Assembly: GCA_938027595.1 (NCBI GenBank)
Contig: CALJAK010000002.1
Coordinates: 164,437-228,436 of the forward strand
Direction: 5' to 3'
Source: an uncultured Thermoproteales archaeon
Lineage (GTDB): Archaea > Thermoproteota > Thermoprotei > Thermoproteales > Thermoproteaceae
DNA length: 64,000 bases
Shown piece after piece: positions 17,935 to 24,997 of this stretch. A program made the position numbers and the translations under genes. Each line of letters begins with the position of its first letter. Positions within the stretch are counted from its first letter, which is position 1. The notes beneath the pieces are model-generated. The model was not told where the DNA came from. It made no database searches and saw only the letters and a list, made by a program, of their open reading frames with translations.

Positions 17935-18983
17935 GTCTTTGGATATTTATTCAAAACGACAGCCCCGCCGTCTATGTACACCATGTCTTCTATACGTACG
18001 CCACCCACCCCCTCTATGTACACCCCAGGCTCTATAGTCACCACTTGCCCACGCTTTAGGACCTCCTTAGAGGTGGCGAAGAGCCGCGGCGGTTCGTGTA
18101 CCTCCACCCCCACGCCGTGGCCAGTGGAGTGGATGAAGTACTCTCCATAGCCATACTCAGACAACACTTCCCGCGCAGTTTTATCCACCTCGGCGGCTGG
18201 CACTCCATCGCCAACTCTCTTCTCAGCCGCTTTCACAGCTTCATAAACTGCATACATGGCGTCTCTGAGTGCGGTAGATTGTCCAAACGCCAGAGTCCTC
18301 GTCATGTCTGAGCAATAAACTCCCCTCTTGGCTCCGGCGTCTATCACTACATAATCGCCGTAGGTTATCTCTCTATCTCCAAATTTGTAGTGTGGATATG
18401 CGCCGTTTGGCCCAGACGCCACTATGGGGTCGAAAGCGACGCCGTCTGCTCCGTACTCTATAAACCATTTGTATATCAACGCCGCCACGTCTCGCTCTCT
18501 CATGCCGACGAGTTTAACGTCGCTGAGGGAGACATACGCTCTCTCAGTGATTTCCAGCGCTCTCTTCATGACTTCCAACTCCCATTCGCTCTTCACAGAT
18601 CTCAACTCTAGTATTTCCCCACGTACATCTACCCCCAGCTCCTTATTATCCGAAGCTACAGAGCCCTCCAGCTTCTTGACTATATCGACAAACGGCGTTG
18701 TTACCAACTCCTCGCCACGCCTCCGTGGTGGTATTTCTGCCGTAGACACGCCAATCACTTTATCCACGGCAGTTGTGGACTTAGCTCTGGCGTAGTCAAG
18801 TCTAGACACGTAGAGAGTGGAGTAGCCAGTGGAGAGCTCCACCACGAGACCCAAAGCGTCTGGCATACCCACTGCATACGCCAAGTTTGGCCCCGTGGTT
18901 AGAACTAAAAAGTCGAATTTCTTGGAGAAAGCATTTACCAATCTCTTCAAGTTATCCATGTCTAATGGAAATTGGATTTTCAT
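17919..18983 (-). CDS. M24 family aminopeptidase (Xaa-Pro dipeptidase-like)
   Basis: Metallopeptidase that cleaves Xaa-Pro or related dipeptides in the cytoplasm. The 354-residue protein has an N-terminal creatinase-like domain and a pita-bread domain with metal ligands in YVVIDAGAKRGVYCSDMTRT (Asp, Asp), HSTGHGVGVEVHEPPR (His), and VVTIEPGVYIEGVGGVRIEDM (two Glu). Overlaps the upstream ASCH-like gene by 32 nt, a larger overlap than usual here. ATG 18983 is used; the alternative MDNLKRL (18959) would nearly remove the overlap. Confidence 0.88.
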   Translation of the reverse strand: MKIQFPLDMDNLKRLVNAFSKKFDFLVLTTGPNLAYAVGMPDALGLVVELSTGYSTLYVSRLDYARAKSTTAVDKVIGVSTAEIPPRRRGEELVTTPFVDIVKKLEGSVASDNKELGVDVRGEILELRSVKSEWELEVMKRALEITERAYVSLSDVKLVGMRERDVAALIYKWFIEYGADGVAFDPIVASGPNGAYPHYKFGDREITYGDYVVIDAGAKRGVYCSDMTRTLAFGQSTALRDAMYAVYEAVKAAEKRVGDGVPAAEVDKTAREVLSEYGYGEYFIHSTGHGVGVEVHEPPRLFATSKEVLKRGQVVTIEPGVYIEGVGGVRIEDMVYIDGGAVVLNKYPKTYFLA

Positions 18984-19308
18984 ATTTTTTCAACACCGTA
19001 AAGTGTATCACTGTCACTAACTCTCCCTCGCCTAAATCTCCATACAGATTCCTCAACGTCTGTATCAACTCCTCTCTAGAGTTAAATCCCTCCGCATGTA
19101 CAATGTCGCTAGTTATCTCGCCCAGCTTGACGTAGTGAACTCTATGTATGAAAGCCTCGGCGTATATATATCCACAACACGTGAGATACACTCTGGCGAA
19201 CTTAGGTCTCACTACTCCACGTCTCACAGTCACATGTTTAGACCCCTCTATCACTTTCTCTATGTATGTCTTCGCGAAGTTTAGATAGGGCCCCAGCTCT
19301 CTAACCAT
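18952..19308 (-). CDS. ASCH/PUA-like domain protein
   Basis: Small protein of about 118 residues that looks like an ASCH (PUA-superfamily) domain: SKHVTVRRGVVRP near the start, a beta-rich core VYLTCCGYIYAEAFIHRVHYVKLGEI, and a helix then LVTVIHFTVLK at the end. Such domains bind RNA or nucleotides. I chose ATG 19308 (MVRELGPY) because it sits about 20 nt from a TATA-like element; ATG 19350 would extend it by 14 residues, past the divergent gene's own start. The role is unknown. Confidence 0.65.
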   Translation of the reverse strand: MVRELGPYLNFAKTYIEKVIEGSKHVTVRRGVVRPKFARVYLTCCGYIYAEAFIHRVHYVKLGEITSDIVHAEGFNSREELIQTLRNLYGDLGEGELVTVIHFTVLKKYENPISIRHG

Positions 19309-19319
19309 GTCATAGTTAA

Positions 19320-19333
19320 GTTTTAAATTTTTA
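19320..19333. promoter_or_regulatory. Shared A/T element, ASCH-like gene and 19349 gene
   Basis: GTTTTAAATTTTTA is near-symmetric and lies about 23 nt before ATG 19349 (plus) and about 18-20 nt before ATG 19308 (minus). Start codons are 40 bp apart. Confidence 0.42.
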
Positions 19334-19348
19334 CACACTATGCCACAC

Positions 19349-19825
19349 ATGTGCGAAGTGACGGCCACTGGAGATACTGTAGTTTTTTCAGCTCCACCGC
19401 TTGAGTTGTCTGTGGCTTACCTAACTGCGAGAAACGTTGCAGAAGTCAAACTGGCGGATGGAACTCTCTACATAACTCCAGCAGTGGGTGGACTTGTGGA
19501 CACACTCAAGGCAATTTGCAACAGCGAAGTCTCTACACTACTCCTAGACTTAAAAGAGAGTCTCTTGCACTTGGGGTGGTTGGTAGATGGTGGGAGAGAC
19601 GTAGTGAGAATCAGAAAGAGCATGCGTATAAACACCGATTTGGTAGTGGTGGAGTACGAAAAAGCGGAGAAGAAGTTGTCTCTCTTCACCACGCGGCTCT
19701 GTCTGGCAGATTTTCTACAGAGAGAGTCTTTCCAAACCTACATCCATAAATACATGCTGGAGGCGTGGAAGAAAGCTAGTCTACTCGAGGCGGTAGAATT
19801 CGCCGAGAGACTCCCAGCATGTTGA
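19349..19825 (+). CDS. Hypothetical protein, 158 residues
   Basis: Not recognised. Starts MCEVTATGDTVVFSAPPLEL; N-terminal half is beta-rich, C-terminal half helical (DFLQRESFQTYIHKYMLEAWKKASLLEAVEFAERL). ATG 19349 fits the TATA spacing; ATG 19340 is possible. Its last 7 nt overlap the start of the membrane-anchored winged-helix gene, so the two are probably co-expressed and may work together. Confidence 0.7.
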   Translation: MCEVTATGDTVVFSAPPLELSVAYLTARNVAEVKLADGTLYITPAVGGLVDTLKAICNSEVSTLLLDLKESLLHLGWLVDGGRDVVRIRKSMRINTDLVVVEYEKAEKKLSLFTTRLCLADFLQRESFQTYIHKYMLEAWKKASLLEAVEFAERLPAC

Positions 19826-20154
19826 TACTCCTCGCCTTACAGCTGGCGGTGTTGGTTATAGCCATGTACCTAGGCCGTGGCAGATTGAAGAAGTTGATGA
19901 ATAACACACAGAAAACTGCAGAAATAGACTCGAGCGACATGCACGACGTTGACAAAGCCATTTTGAAATTTATAGAGGACAGACAGGGAATGGTGTACCA
20001 GAGTGAAATTGTGAAAGAAATGGGTCTCCCCAAGAGCACCGTACACAAAGCTCTAAGGCGGTTAGCCGAGGGGGGGTACGTGGAGATGCAAAAGAGGGGG
20101 AGGTTTAACGTAATTATCTTGAAGAGAACTACTTTAGAACCTTCAACAACTTAA
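19819..20154 (+). CDS. Membrane-anchored winged-helix regulator
   Basis: 111 residues: an N-terminal hydrophobic helix (MLILLALQLAVLVIAMYLG), a short linker, then a winged helix-turn-helix from about residue 40 (VDKAILKFIEDRQGMVYQSEIVKEMGLPKSTVHKALRRLAEGGYVEMQKRGRFNVIIL). The recognition helix is KSTVHKALRRLAEGG. It resembles archaeal COG2512-type membrane-associated regulators, and so may couple a membrane or envelope signal to transcription. It follows the 19349 gene with a 7-nt overlap. Its 3' end overlaps the opposite-strand 20129 gene by 26 nt. Confidence 0.8.
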   Translation: MLILLALQLAVLVIAMYLGRGRLKKLMNNTQKTAEIDSSDMHDVDKAILKFIEDRQGMVYQSEIVKEMGLPKSTVHKALRRLAEGGYVEMQKRGRFNVIILKRTTLEPSTT

Positions 20155-20548
20155 CCTCGCCATATTTCTTAAACAAATCTATCAAGAGGGGGATTGGGTC
20201 GTCGTCCAGTGTTTTGTACCCAGCGAGCTTCACGCCGCCCTCCACTACTCTCATAAACCCACCTCCAGTCCTTATAGTCACCTCCCCCGGTCCGAACACA
20301 ATTTTGAACTGCCTCTTGGCGAGACAGAGTCTCTCAACTACCTCGCCGGCGAGAATCAACTGCTCTTTCTTGGGTTTAGCTCTGGGTTTTCTCTTCTTCA
20401 ACTCGCTCAAGTCCTCGCTGGCGAAATCCCCCTTCACGATACCTCTTACTTTGTCCACAATGACGAAATCCCCGTCGTATCCCAACACTTCAATATTTTC
20501 GCCGTTTTTAACCTTAGCCACCACATCCCCCACGGTGTGTTTCTCCAC
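20129..20548 (-). CDS. Hypothetical protein, 139 residues
   Basis: Not recognised. A small beta-type N-terminal module (KNGENIEVLGYDGDFVIVDKVRGIVKGDF) is followed by a basic linker KKRKPRAKPKKEQ and a second beta-rich part (FKIVFGPGEVTIRTGGGFMRVVEGGVKLAGY). Two beta modules joined by a highly basic linker suggest nucleic-acid contact, but this is inference. GTG start at 20548; a TATA-like element lies about 20 nt upstream. Confidence 0.65.
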   Translation of the reverse strand: MEKHTVGDVVAKVKNGENIEVLGYDGDFVIVDKVRGIVKGDFASEDLSELKKRKPRAKPKKEQLILAGEVVERLCLAKRQFKIVFGPGEVTIRTGGGFMRVVEGGVKLAGYKTLDDDPIPLLIDLFKKYGEVKLLKVLK

Positions 20549-20560
20549 AAAAATGAAAAT

Positions 20561-20574
20561 TCTTAAAAATAAAT
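20561..20574. promoter_or_regulatory. Shared A/T element, 20129 gene and zinc-ribbon gene
   Basis: TCTTAAAAATAAAT is about 20 nt before GTG 20548 on the minus strand and about 21-23 nt before GTG 20588 on the plus strand. Confidence 0.42.
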
Positions 20575-20587
20575 ACGTTTAAGAATC

Positions 20588-20752
20588 GTGGATTTGGGAG
20601 ATAACTTAATTAAGTGCCCCTCTTGCGGTAGAGACATGCATGTAGTGAGTCAATTCCAACGTATTGAACAATTCACTGGAAGGAAAATTCTAGAGAAGTC
20701 GTTAGTGTGTAAAGTGTGCAATATAAAAATAAAACAATACATCCAGATATGA
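20588..20752 (+). CDS. Small zinc-ribbon protein, 54 residues
   Basis: Short gene easily missed by length filters. Translation from GTG 20588 gives MDLGDNLIKCPSCGRDMHVV, with CPSC at C10/C13 and CKVC at C41/C44, a plain zinc ribbon. Its TGA overlaps the ATG of the downstream membrane-protein gene (ATGA at 20749), which together with the well-placed promoter element argues that it is real. Function unknown; a soluble zinc partner of the membrane protein is plausible. Confidence 0.7.
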   Translation: MDLGDNLIKCPSCGRDMHVVSQFQRIEQFTGRKILEKSLVCKVCNIKIKQYIQI

Positions 20753-21201
20753 GCAAAGCGGTTCAATATAAAAAACTTGAAAAATATAGACAACGTCTAG
20801 CTCTGCTTAGCATGATAACCACAGTGTTTTATCTATCCACCGTGCTGATCGGCGGTGTCGCATATGGCAACCTCAAGACTACCCCAAGCGTGGAGTACAG
20901 TTTATTCATGTACTTCTCTTTTATCGCGCTAGTAGCCGCAGCGTTGTTGATATTCCTCGCCAAAAACTCCACAGCCATGGGCGAGTTTTCCTCTGCGAAA
21001 AAACTCATTTACTCAGCGATGGCGGCCACCGCAGTGGCAATTGTCTCCACCACCTCGGCGCTGGTTATTTCGGAGGGAGCGTTCGCCACGGAGTTGTTTT
21101 ATGTCTATGTAACTCTACAACTAGTGGCTCTAGCTCTCTCCACGTATTTACTCATGTCGTTGAGGGGCGTAGTTGCTTACTACACACCTAGGCGGAAGTA
21201 G
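20749..21201 (+). CDS. Four-helix membrane protein of unknown function
   Basis: 150 residues with four predicted transmembrane helices after a charged N-terminus (MSKAVQYKKLEKYRQRLALL): LSMITTVFYLSTVLIGGVAYG, YFSFIALVAAALLIFL, MAATAVAIVSTTSALVI and LQLVALALSTYLLMSL. Not a family I recognise. I use ATG 20749, which overlaps the zinc-ribbon gene's stop; an earlier in-frame ATG lies inside that gene. Its 3' end overlaps the opposite-strand zinc-rich gene by 22 nt. Confidence 0.72.
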   Translation: MSKAVQYKKLEKYRQRLALLSMITTVFYLSTVLIGGVAYGNLKTTPSVEYSLFMYFSFIALVAAALLIFLAKNSTAMGEFSSAKKLIYSAMAATAVAIVSTTSALVISEGAFATELFYVYVTLQLVALALSTYLLMSLRGVVAYYTPRRK

Positions 21202-21752
21202 TGCCTCGGATCTGCATTATCCTCCAGTAGAGAGAGACTCACCAAGGCGTTTAGTAAATTGTTGAGCGGAGTCTCCAATCCCGAACAGTTAAATGAGCTA
21301 CAGAAAGCCCCGAGGGGCTTGCCGAGGTCTAATTTCACTATGTAAGGCGTTTTAACCAACTTAGCCACTACCCCCTCTCTAAATATGGAGGAGACCCAGA
21401 GGGGGAACGCCATCTCTTTTTTCTCTCTATCTAACAACTTTACCAGCCCCACTAAGTTCTTTAGAAAAGCCACCCCCAGCTCTACTCTCCCGTACTGTTC
21501 CAATAGAGCCGCAACTCTCTTACCCAAGTCCACATAGACGTCTAATTGCGGCTCTAGTCTCTTCATGAACTTAACGCCGTCGATAGCTACGTCACATTTG
21601 TGTTTATCTAGACAAGTTTTACACTTCTCGCCGAGTGTTTTCCTAGCGCACTCTACGCAAGTGTCCGCAAGGCGGCACATGTCTAGAGCTGGCGCTGCGA
21701 AACCGCACGACTTGCAGAAACCCACTCCTCCCGTGACGTATAGATTCATCAT
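21180..21752 (-). CDS. Cysteine-rich N-terminal zinc protein, 190 residues
   Basis: Not recognised. The N-terminal 50 residues carry eight cysteines in pairs: CKSC, a C at MCRLADTC, CVEC-type, CKTC and KC, suggesting two zinc sites of treble-clef type. The rest is helical (YVDLGKRVAALLEQYGRVELGVAFLKNLVGLVKLL) with PLWVSSIFREGVVAKLVK, which may be a winged-helix-like segment. Start ATG 21752; the next codon is also ATG. A TATA-like element lies about 17-20 nt upstream, slightly short. Confidence 0.68.
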   Translation of the reverse strand: MMNLYVTGGVGFCKSCGFAAPALDMCRLADTCVECARKTLGEKCKTCLDKHKCDVAIDGVKFMKRLEPQLDVYVDLGKRVAALLEQYGRVELGVAFLKNLVGLVKLLDREKKEMAFPLWVSSIFREGVVAKLVKTPYIVKLDLGKPLGAFCSSFNCSGLETPLNNLLNALVSLSLLEDNADPRHYFRLGV

Positions 21753-21774
21753 ATAAATATCCACCTATAAATAC
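21750..21774. promoter_or_regulatory. Two overlapping divergent TATA elements
   Basis: CATATAAATATCC at 21750-21762 is about 23 nt before the RimK-like ATG 21779. CCTATAAATA at 21764-21773 read on the minus strand serves the zinc protein at 21752. The two start codons are 26 bp apart, so each element lies in or next to the other's initiation site. Confidence 0.42.
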
Positions 21775-21778
21775 ATCC

Positions 21779-22654
21779 ATGATCGCCATAGTCGCAGAGT
21801 CTCCCACGCCAGATGAGCCATCGCGAGACATATACTTCGAAATAAAGAAGAGGGGGCTCGGCGTGAGGTATTTACCCATACAGAGACTTTCAATAGAAAT
21901 TTCGAAAGACGGCGTGGTGGTGGCCACTCGACGGGGGCCTCTAGACGCCTCCATAGTGCTAGTCAGAGGCTTGGGTTACGTGGTGGATTTCAACACGTTA
22001 ATGCGGAGAGTCTCTACACTCCGCATTATGGAGAGAACTGGCGTCGTTACTATAAATCCCGTAACTTCACTACTACTCTCCCGAGACAAGTTGGAAAGTA
22101 TATATCTCTTGAAAAACGCCGGCATTCCAGTGCCCCCCACTGTGGTTACTGAAGATCTCTACTACGGCTACAAAACCGCCAAGGAGATGGGGAAGATAGT
22201 CATAAAACCAATACAAGGCAGTAGGGGTTTTGGCACTATGCTCTTCGAAGACCCCGAGCAAGCTTTCCAAGTCATGAGAACTCTACTCATAACGAAAAAC
22301 CCCCTCTATCTACAGAAATATGTAGAGAAACCCAATAGAGACATTAGAGTGATTGTGATAGACGGCAGACCCATTGGGTGTATGTACAGAATTTCCACCA
22401 GTTGGAAGACTAACATTGCGCAAGGTGCAGTGGGAGTGGCGTGCGAATTGACGCCAGAGTTAGAAGAAATCGCCGTAAAAGCAACAAAAACTCTAGGCTT
22501 GATTTACTCTGGCGTCGACATTGGCGAGTCTGGAGAGGGTTATGTAGTTTTTGAAGTAAACGCGAGCCCCGACTGGCGCGGCTTCAAACAAGCCACTGGA
22601 CTCAACCCAGCCACGTACTTAGTGGATTACGTGCAGCAAATCGCCAAGAGATGA
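21779..22654 (+). CDS. RimK-family ATP-grasp ligase
   Basis: ATP-grasp enzyme that joins an amino acid to a carboxylate, as in RimK (glutamates on S6), LysX/ArgX or MptN/CofF. The 291 residues include GIPVPPTVVTEDLY, the ATP-grasp core KIVIKPIQGSRGFGTMLFED, the hinge YLQKYVEKPNRDIRVIVIDG and the metal-binding FEVNASPDWRGFKQATG. Target unknown. The distinguishing residues of LysX are not evident. The gene is coupled (ATGA) to a 62-residue six-cysteine protein, which makes a dedicated protein substrate possible, as for LysX and LysW. Confidence 0.85.
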   Translation: MIAIVAESPTPDEPSRDIYFEIKKRGLGVRYLPIQRLSIEISKDGVVVATRRGPLDASIVLVRGLGYVVDFNTLMRRVSTLRIMERTGVVTINPVTSLLLSRDKLESIYLLKNAGIPVPPTVVTEDLYYGYKTAKEMGKIVIKPIQGSRGFGTMLFEDPEQAFQVMRTLLITKNPLYLQKYVEKPNRDIRVIVIDGRPIGCMYRISTSWKTNIAQGAVGVACELTPELEEIAVKATKTLGLIYSGVDIGESGEGYVVFEVNASPDWRGFKQATGLNPATYLVDYVQQIAKR

Positions 22655-22839
22655 CCAAGTGGATTCTAAAATGCATGACGTGCGGCGAGGAGAGAATTTT
22701 TGAAGCGGGGTTTAACCTCACGATTTTCGGCAGCAAGATCTACCTATACTGCAAAAAATGCAAAGCCAACAGAGACCAATTGATAATGGGCTGCGTAGAC
22801 GACACTTGCCCCACTGTGAAAGTTGACGTAATTGACTAA
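22651..22839 (+). CDS. Small six-cysteine zinc protein coupled to the ATP-grasp ligase
   Basis: 62 residues, not recognised. Cysteines at C8, C11, C34, C37, C48 and C53: the first four form a zinc ribbon (CMTC and CKKC), and the last two add a CVDDTC loop. The C-terminus is VKVDVID, acidic but not the EDWGE tail of LysW. Starts at ATG 22651 overlapping the ligase stop. Expressed with the ligase, it could be its substrate or carrier; that is inference. Ends convergent with the CdvA-like gene (4-nt overlap). Confidence 0.75.
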   Translation: MTKWILKCMTCGEERIFEAGFNLTIFGSKIYLYCKKCKANRDQLIMGCVDDTCPTVKVDVID

Positions 22840-23495
22840 CAGATAATTTTAAGTTGAATAACGCTGCTAGTCGTCAAGTGATACAAAGCGTTGACGTTGC
22901 TTAGAGTACTCAAAATCTTCTCCAACTCCTCCATCTCGCCGTTTTCAAGCTTGTCTAGTAAACGCTTAGCCTCGAGTCTCTCCCGCTTCTTCTCCAACTC
23001 TACCTTTAGTTGTGTGAGAGATTGATTCAGAGACATGATGCTCCTCTCCACGTCGGAGCATGCAGATTTTAGCCTCCTCTCTCTCTCTTGCAGCCTCCTC
23101 ACCTGTTCGTTGTACACATCCATTCCAATAATTCCCTTCACTAAAGCCTCCTCTAACTTGCCATATGAGCGATTCAACTCACTCCTGGCCTTCCTCAACT
23201 CCTCCACGACTTTATTCACTTCTCTCGCTTTGATTTCGAAAAATCTAGGCAGAGCAGACACGTCTAAGTCTACGTATTCTCTAGTTATCTTCACTCTGAT
23301 GTTTGAAGTGTCTATGTAGTGAGATTGGCCGTGCCCATCTTTCACCTCTATGGAGATGAGTTTCTTTCTAGCCATGTCAAATTCTCCTTTTTCAGCTATG
23401 CCAATCAACAACACTCCCCCTATGTATACACTCTTCCCCCTGACTGTGGGGACCTTCACCTCTTCCTTCGTTCTCGCAGAAAACAACCACTTCAC
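22836..23495 (-). CDS. CdvA-like protein: beta-barrel N-domain plus coiled coil
   Basis: 219 residues. Residues about 15-80 form a small beta domain (PTVRGKSVYIGGVLLIGIAEKG, IDTSNIRVKITREYVDLD), PRC-barrel-like. Residues about 88-190 form a long coiled coil with a KLEEALVKGIIGMDVYNEQVRRL break. This layout and the motif resemble CdvA of Sulfolobales, which recruits ESCRT-III to the division site. No CdvB or CdvC gene is nearby. GTG 23495 fits a TATA-like element about 24 nt upstream. A role in division or membrane/DNA organisation is inference; other coiled-coil proteins with a PRC barrel remain possible. Confidence 0.6.
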   Translation of the reverse strand: MKWLFSARTKEEVKVPTVRGKSVYIGGVLLIGIAEKGEFDMARKKLISIEVKDGHGQSHYIDTSNIRVKITREYVDLDVSALPRFFEIKAREVNKVVEELRKARSELNRSYGKLEEALVKGIIGMDVYNEQVRRLQERERRLKSACSDVERSIMSLNQSLTQLKVELEKKRERLEAKRLLDKLENGEMEELEKILSTLSNVNALYHLTTSSVIQLKIIC

Positions 23496-23513
23496 GCCAT
23501 TTCTAGATGAGTT

Positions 23514-23524
23514 TGTTAAAAATC
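23514..23524. promoter_or_regulatory. Shared TATA element, CdvA-like gene and UDG gene
   Basis: TGTTAAAAATCC (GGATTTTTAACA on the minus strand) is centred about 24 nt from GTG 23495 and about 26 nt from ATG 23546. A single element could direct both leaderless transcripts. Confidence 0.5.
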
Positions 23525-23545
23525 CAAGACTTAAGATGTGGTAGT

Positions 23546-24106
23546 ATGGCAGAATTAAGTAGTCAAATTACGCAGTGCACAAAATGCCCCCTCCATCGCA
23601 GTAGGAAAAATGTAGTTGTTGGCGAGGGCAGCGGCAGGCTAGGCGTAATGATAGTGGGCGAGGCGCCTGGGTCTAGAGAAGACCTAGAGGGTAGACCCTT
23701 CGTGGGTGACGCAGGTAAACTCTTGACTGAGGCTTTGGCTTCTCTCGGCATCTATCGATCTGACGTGTATATCACAAACGTGGTGAAGTGCAGACCGCCT
23801 AACAATAGACCACCCACTAGTGGCGAAATAGCCGCATGTCTCCCACATTTGTTGACTCAAATTTCTCTCCTTAAGCCTAGGAGGATAATCGCTCTGGGTC
23901 TCACCAGCGGCAAGACTCTCTTGAAGCTAGTTGGTGTCTCGGCTGGGAGATTGAGAGAAGTGAGGGGAAAGTGTTTCTCCGGCCGGCTAGCCGGCGTCGT
24001 GGCTGAAGTGTGCATTTCCTACCACCCAGCCGCCGTGTTGCGCAATCCCCATTTGGCTGGGGAGTTTTTAAGAGATTTAGAAAATTTCTTTAAGGGGCTA
24101 ATTTAG
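23546..24106 (+). CDS. Type 4 (UDGa) uracil-DNA glycosylase
   Basis: Removes uracil from DNA, a key repair step at high temperature where cytosine deamination is fast. The 186-residue protein has a 4Fe-4S cluster ligated by C11 and C14 plus two later cysteines (VKCRPP and AACLPHL), motif 1 GEAPGSREDLEGRPFVGDAG and motif 2 SYHPAAVLRNP. ATG 23546 (MAELSSQ) is preferred over an ATG 39 nt upstream on promoter spacing. Followed after 3 nt by the unknown 24110 gene and DUF2070, likely one operon. Confidence 0.93.
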   Translation: MAELSSQITQCTKCPLHRSRKNVVVGEGSGRLGVMIVGEAPGSREDLEGRPFVGDAGKLLTEALASLGIYRSDVYITNVVKCRPPNNRPPTSGEIAACLPHLLTQISLLKPRRIIALGLTSGKTLLKLVGVSAGRLREVRGKCFSGRLAGVVAEVCISYHPAAVLRNPHLAGEFLRDLENFFKGLI

Positions 24107-24109
24107 ATT

Positions 24110-24997
24110 GTGGCTTTCCTCTGCCATAGGCGTGGTTGCACGGCCGAAGACCACCGGCGGGAGTATGTATATGGAGTGGAAAATTATGGAATTGGAAAAA
24201 TTAGGAAGGCTCTGGTGAACCTCACGCCGGACCAGATGTTGTTGCTGCAGAAGATTAGACTAAATTGGCTCAACACAAAAAACCCAATCTATATGTTTCT
24301 GTCGGGGAGTGTAGTGGTGGAGTGTCTCTGGGACGAGTCTATATGTAAACATCTAGACGCCATGGCTGACGTCGAGGCTGTGGAGAAAGTGGGCGACGTG
24401 TATTACTTACCCCACACTCTACTCTCTGGGGAGGTAGTGGAGAATCTACCACTTCCGGAGATTTCTGACGAAGAGTATGAAGTCAGAAAATTCTATGTAA
24501 TAAGCATGAGGGGTACTTCCGGCGAGGCGAGTCTATTGGAAGCGATCTCCGCCTTTCTGGAGAGAGCTTCTGTTTTTCTAGAGAGGAAAATCGCCAAAGT
24601 GGTGAGGGGTGTGCCCTACATCCCCCAGTTGGCTAACAAGTACGTAGACAAGATAGACATATTGCTCAAGATGAGTGACGGCGTCCTAATGGGTTTTGGA
24701 TATGTAGATGTGTCTAGGACTTACCACCTTGGTTTTTCGGCAGTCAAGAATCTTCTGCTCTACGGACTAGATCGAGTCATGTTGTTACATCCCTACGTGA
24801 ATCAAGACTTCCACCGCGGCGTCTCTAACAAGATTAGAGGTAGGTGGGACATATCGGAGGTTGGTTACGCAGCGGTGAATTTAGCCGACGAGGAGATGTA
24901 CATGTACAAAATGCCAAAAGTCAATAGATATCTCCAAATGAGTGTATCCACACAGAGACACCACAGTTTGATTAGGAGCTACATTGAGTCTCTATGA
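24110..24997 (+). CDS. Unknown protein, 295 residues, in operon with UDG and DUF2070
   Basis: Not recognised. Starts at a possible GTG (24110) with CHRRGCTAEDHRREYVYGV; a later start would remove the two N-terminal Cys. It has LTPDQMLLLQKIRLNW, VVVECLWDESICKHLDAMADVEAVEKVGDVYYLPH and a C-terminal part DEEMYMYKMPKVNRYLQMSV. No membrane helices or clear motif. It lies 3 nt after the UDG stop and its stop overlaps DUF2070 as ATGA, so it is expressed with both. Confidence 0.7.
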   Translation: MAFLCHRRGCTAEDHRREYVYGVENYGIGKIRKALVNLTPDQMLLLQKIRLNWLNTKNPIYMFLSGSVVVECLWDESICKHLDAMADVEAVEKVGDVYYLPHTLLSGEVVENLPLPEISDEEYEVRKFYVISMRGTSGEASLLEAISAFLERASVFLERKIAKVVRGVPYIPQLANKYVDKIDILLKMSDGVLMGFGYVDVSRTYHLGFSAVKNLLLYGLDRVMLLHPYVNQDFHRGVSNKIRGRWDISEVGYAAVNLADEEMYMYKMPKVNRYLQMSVSTQRHHSLIRSYIESL

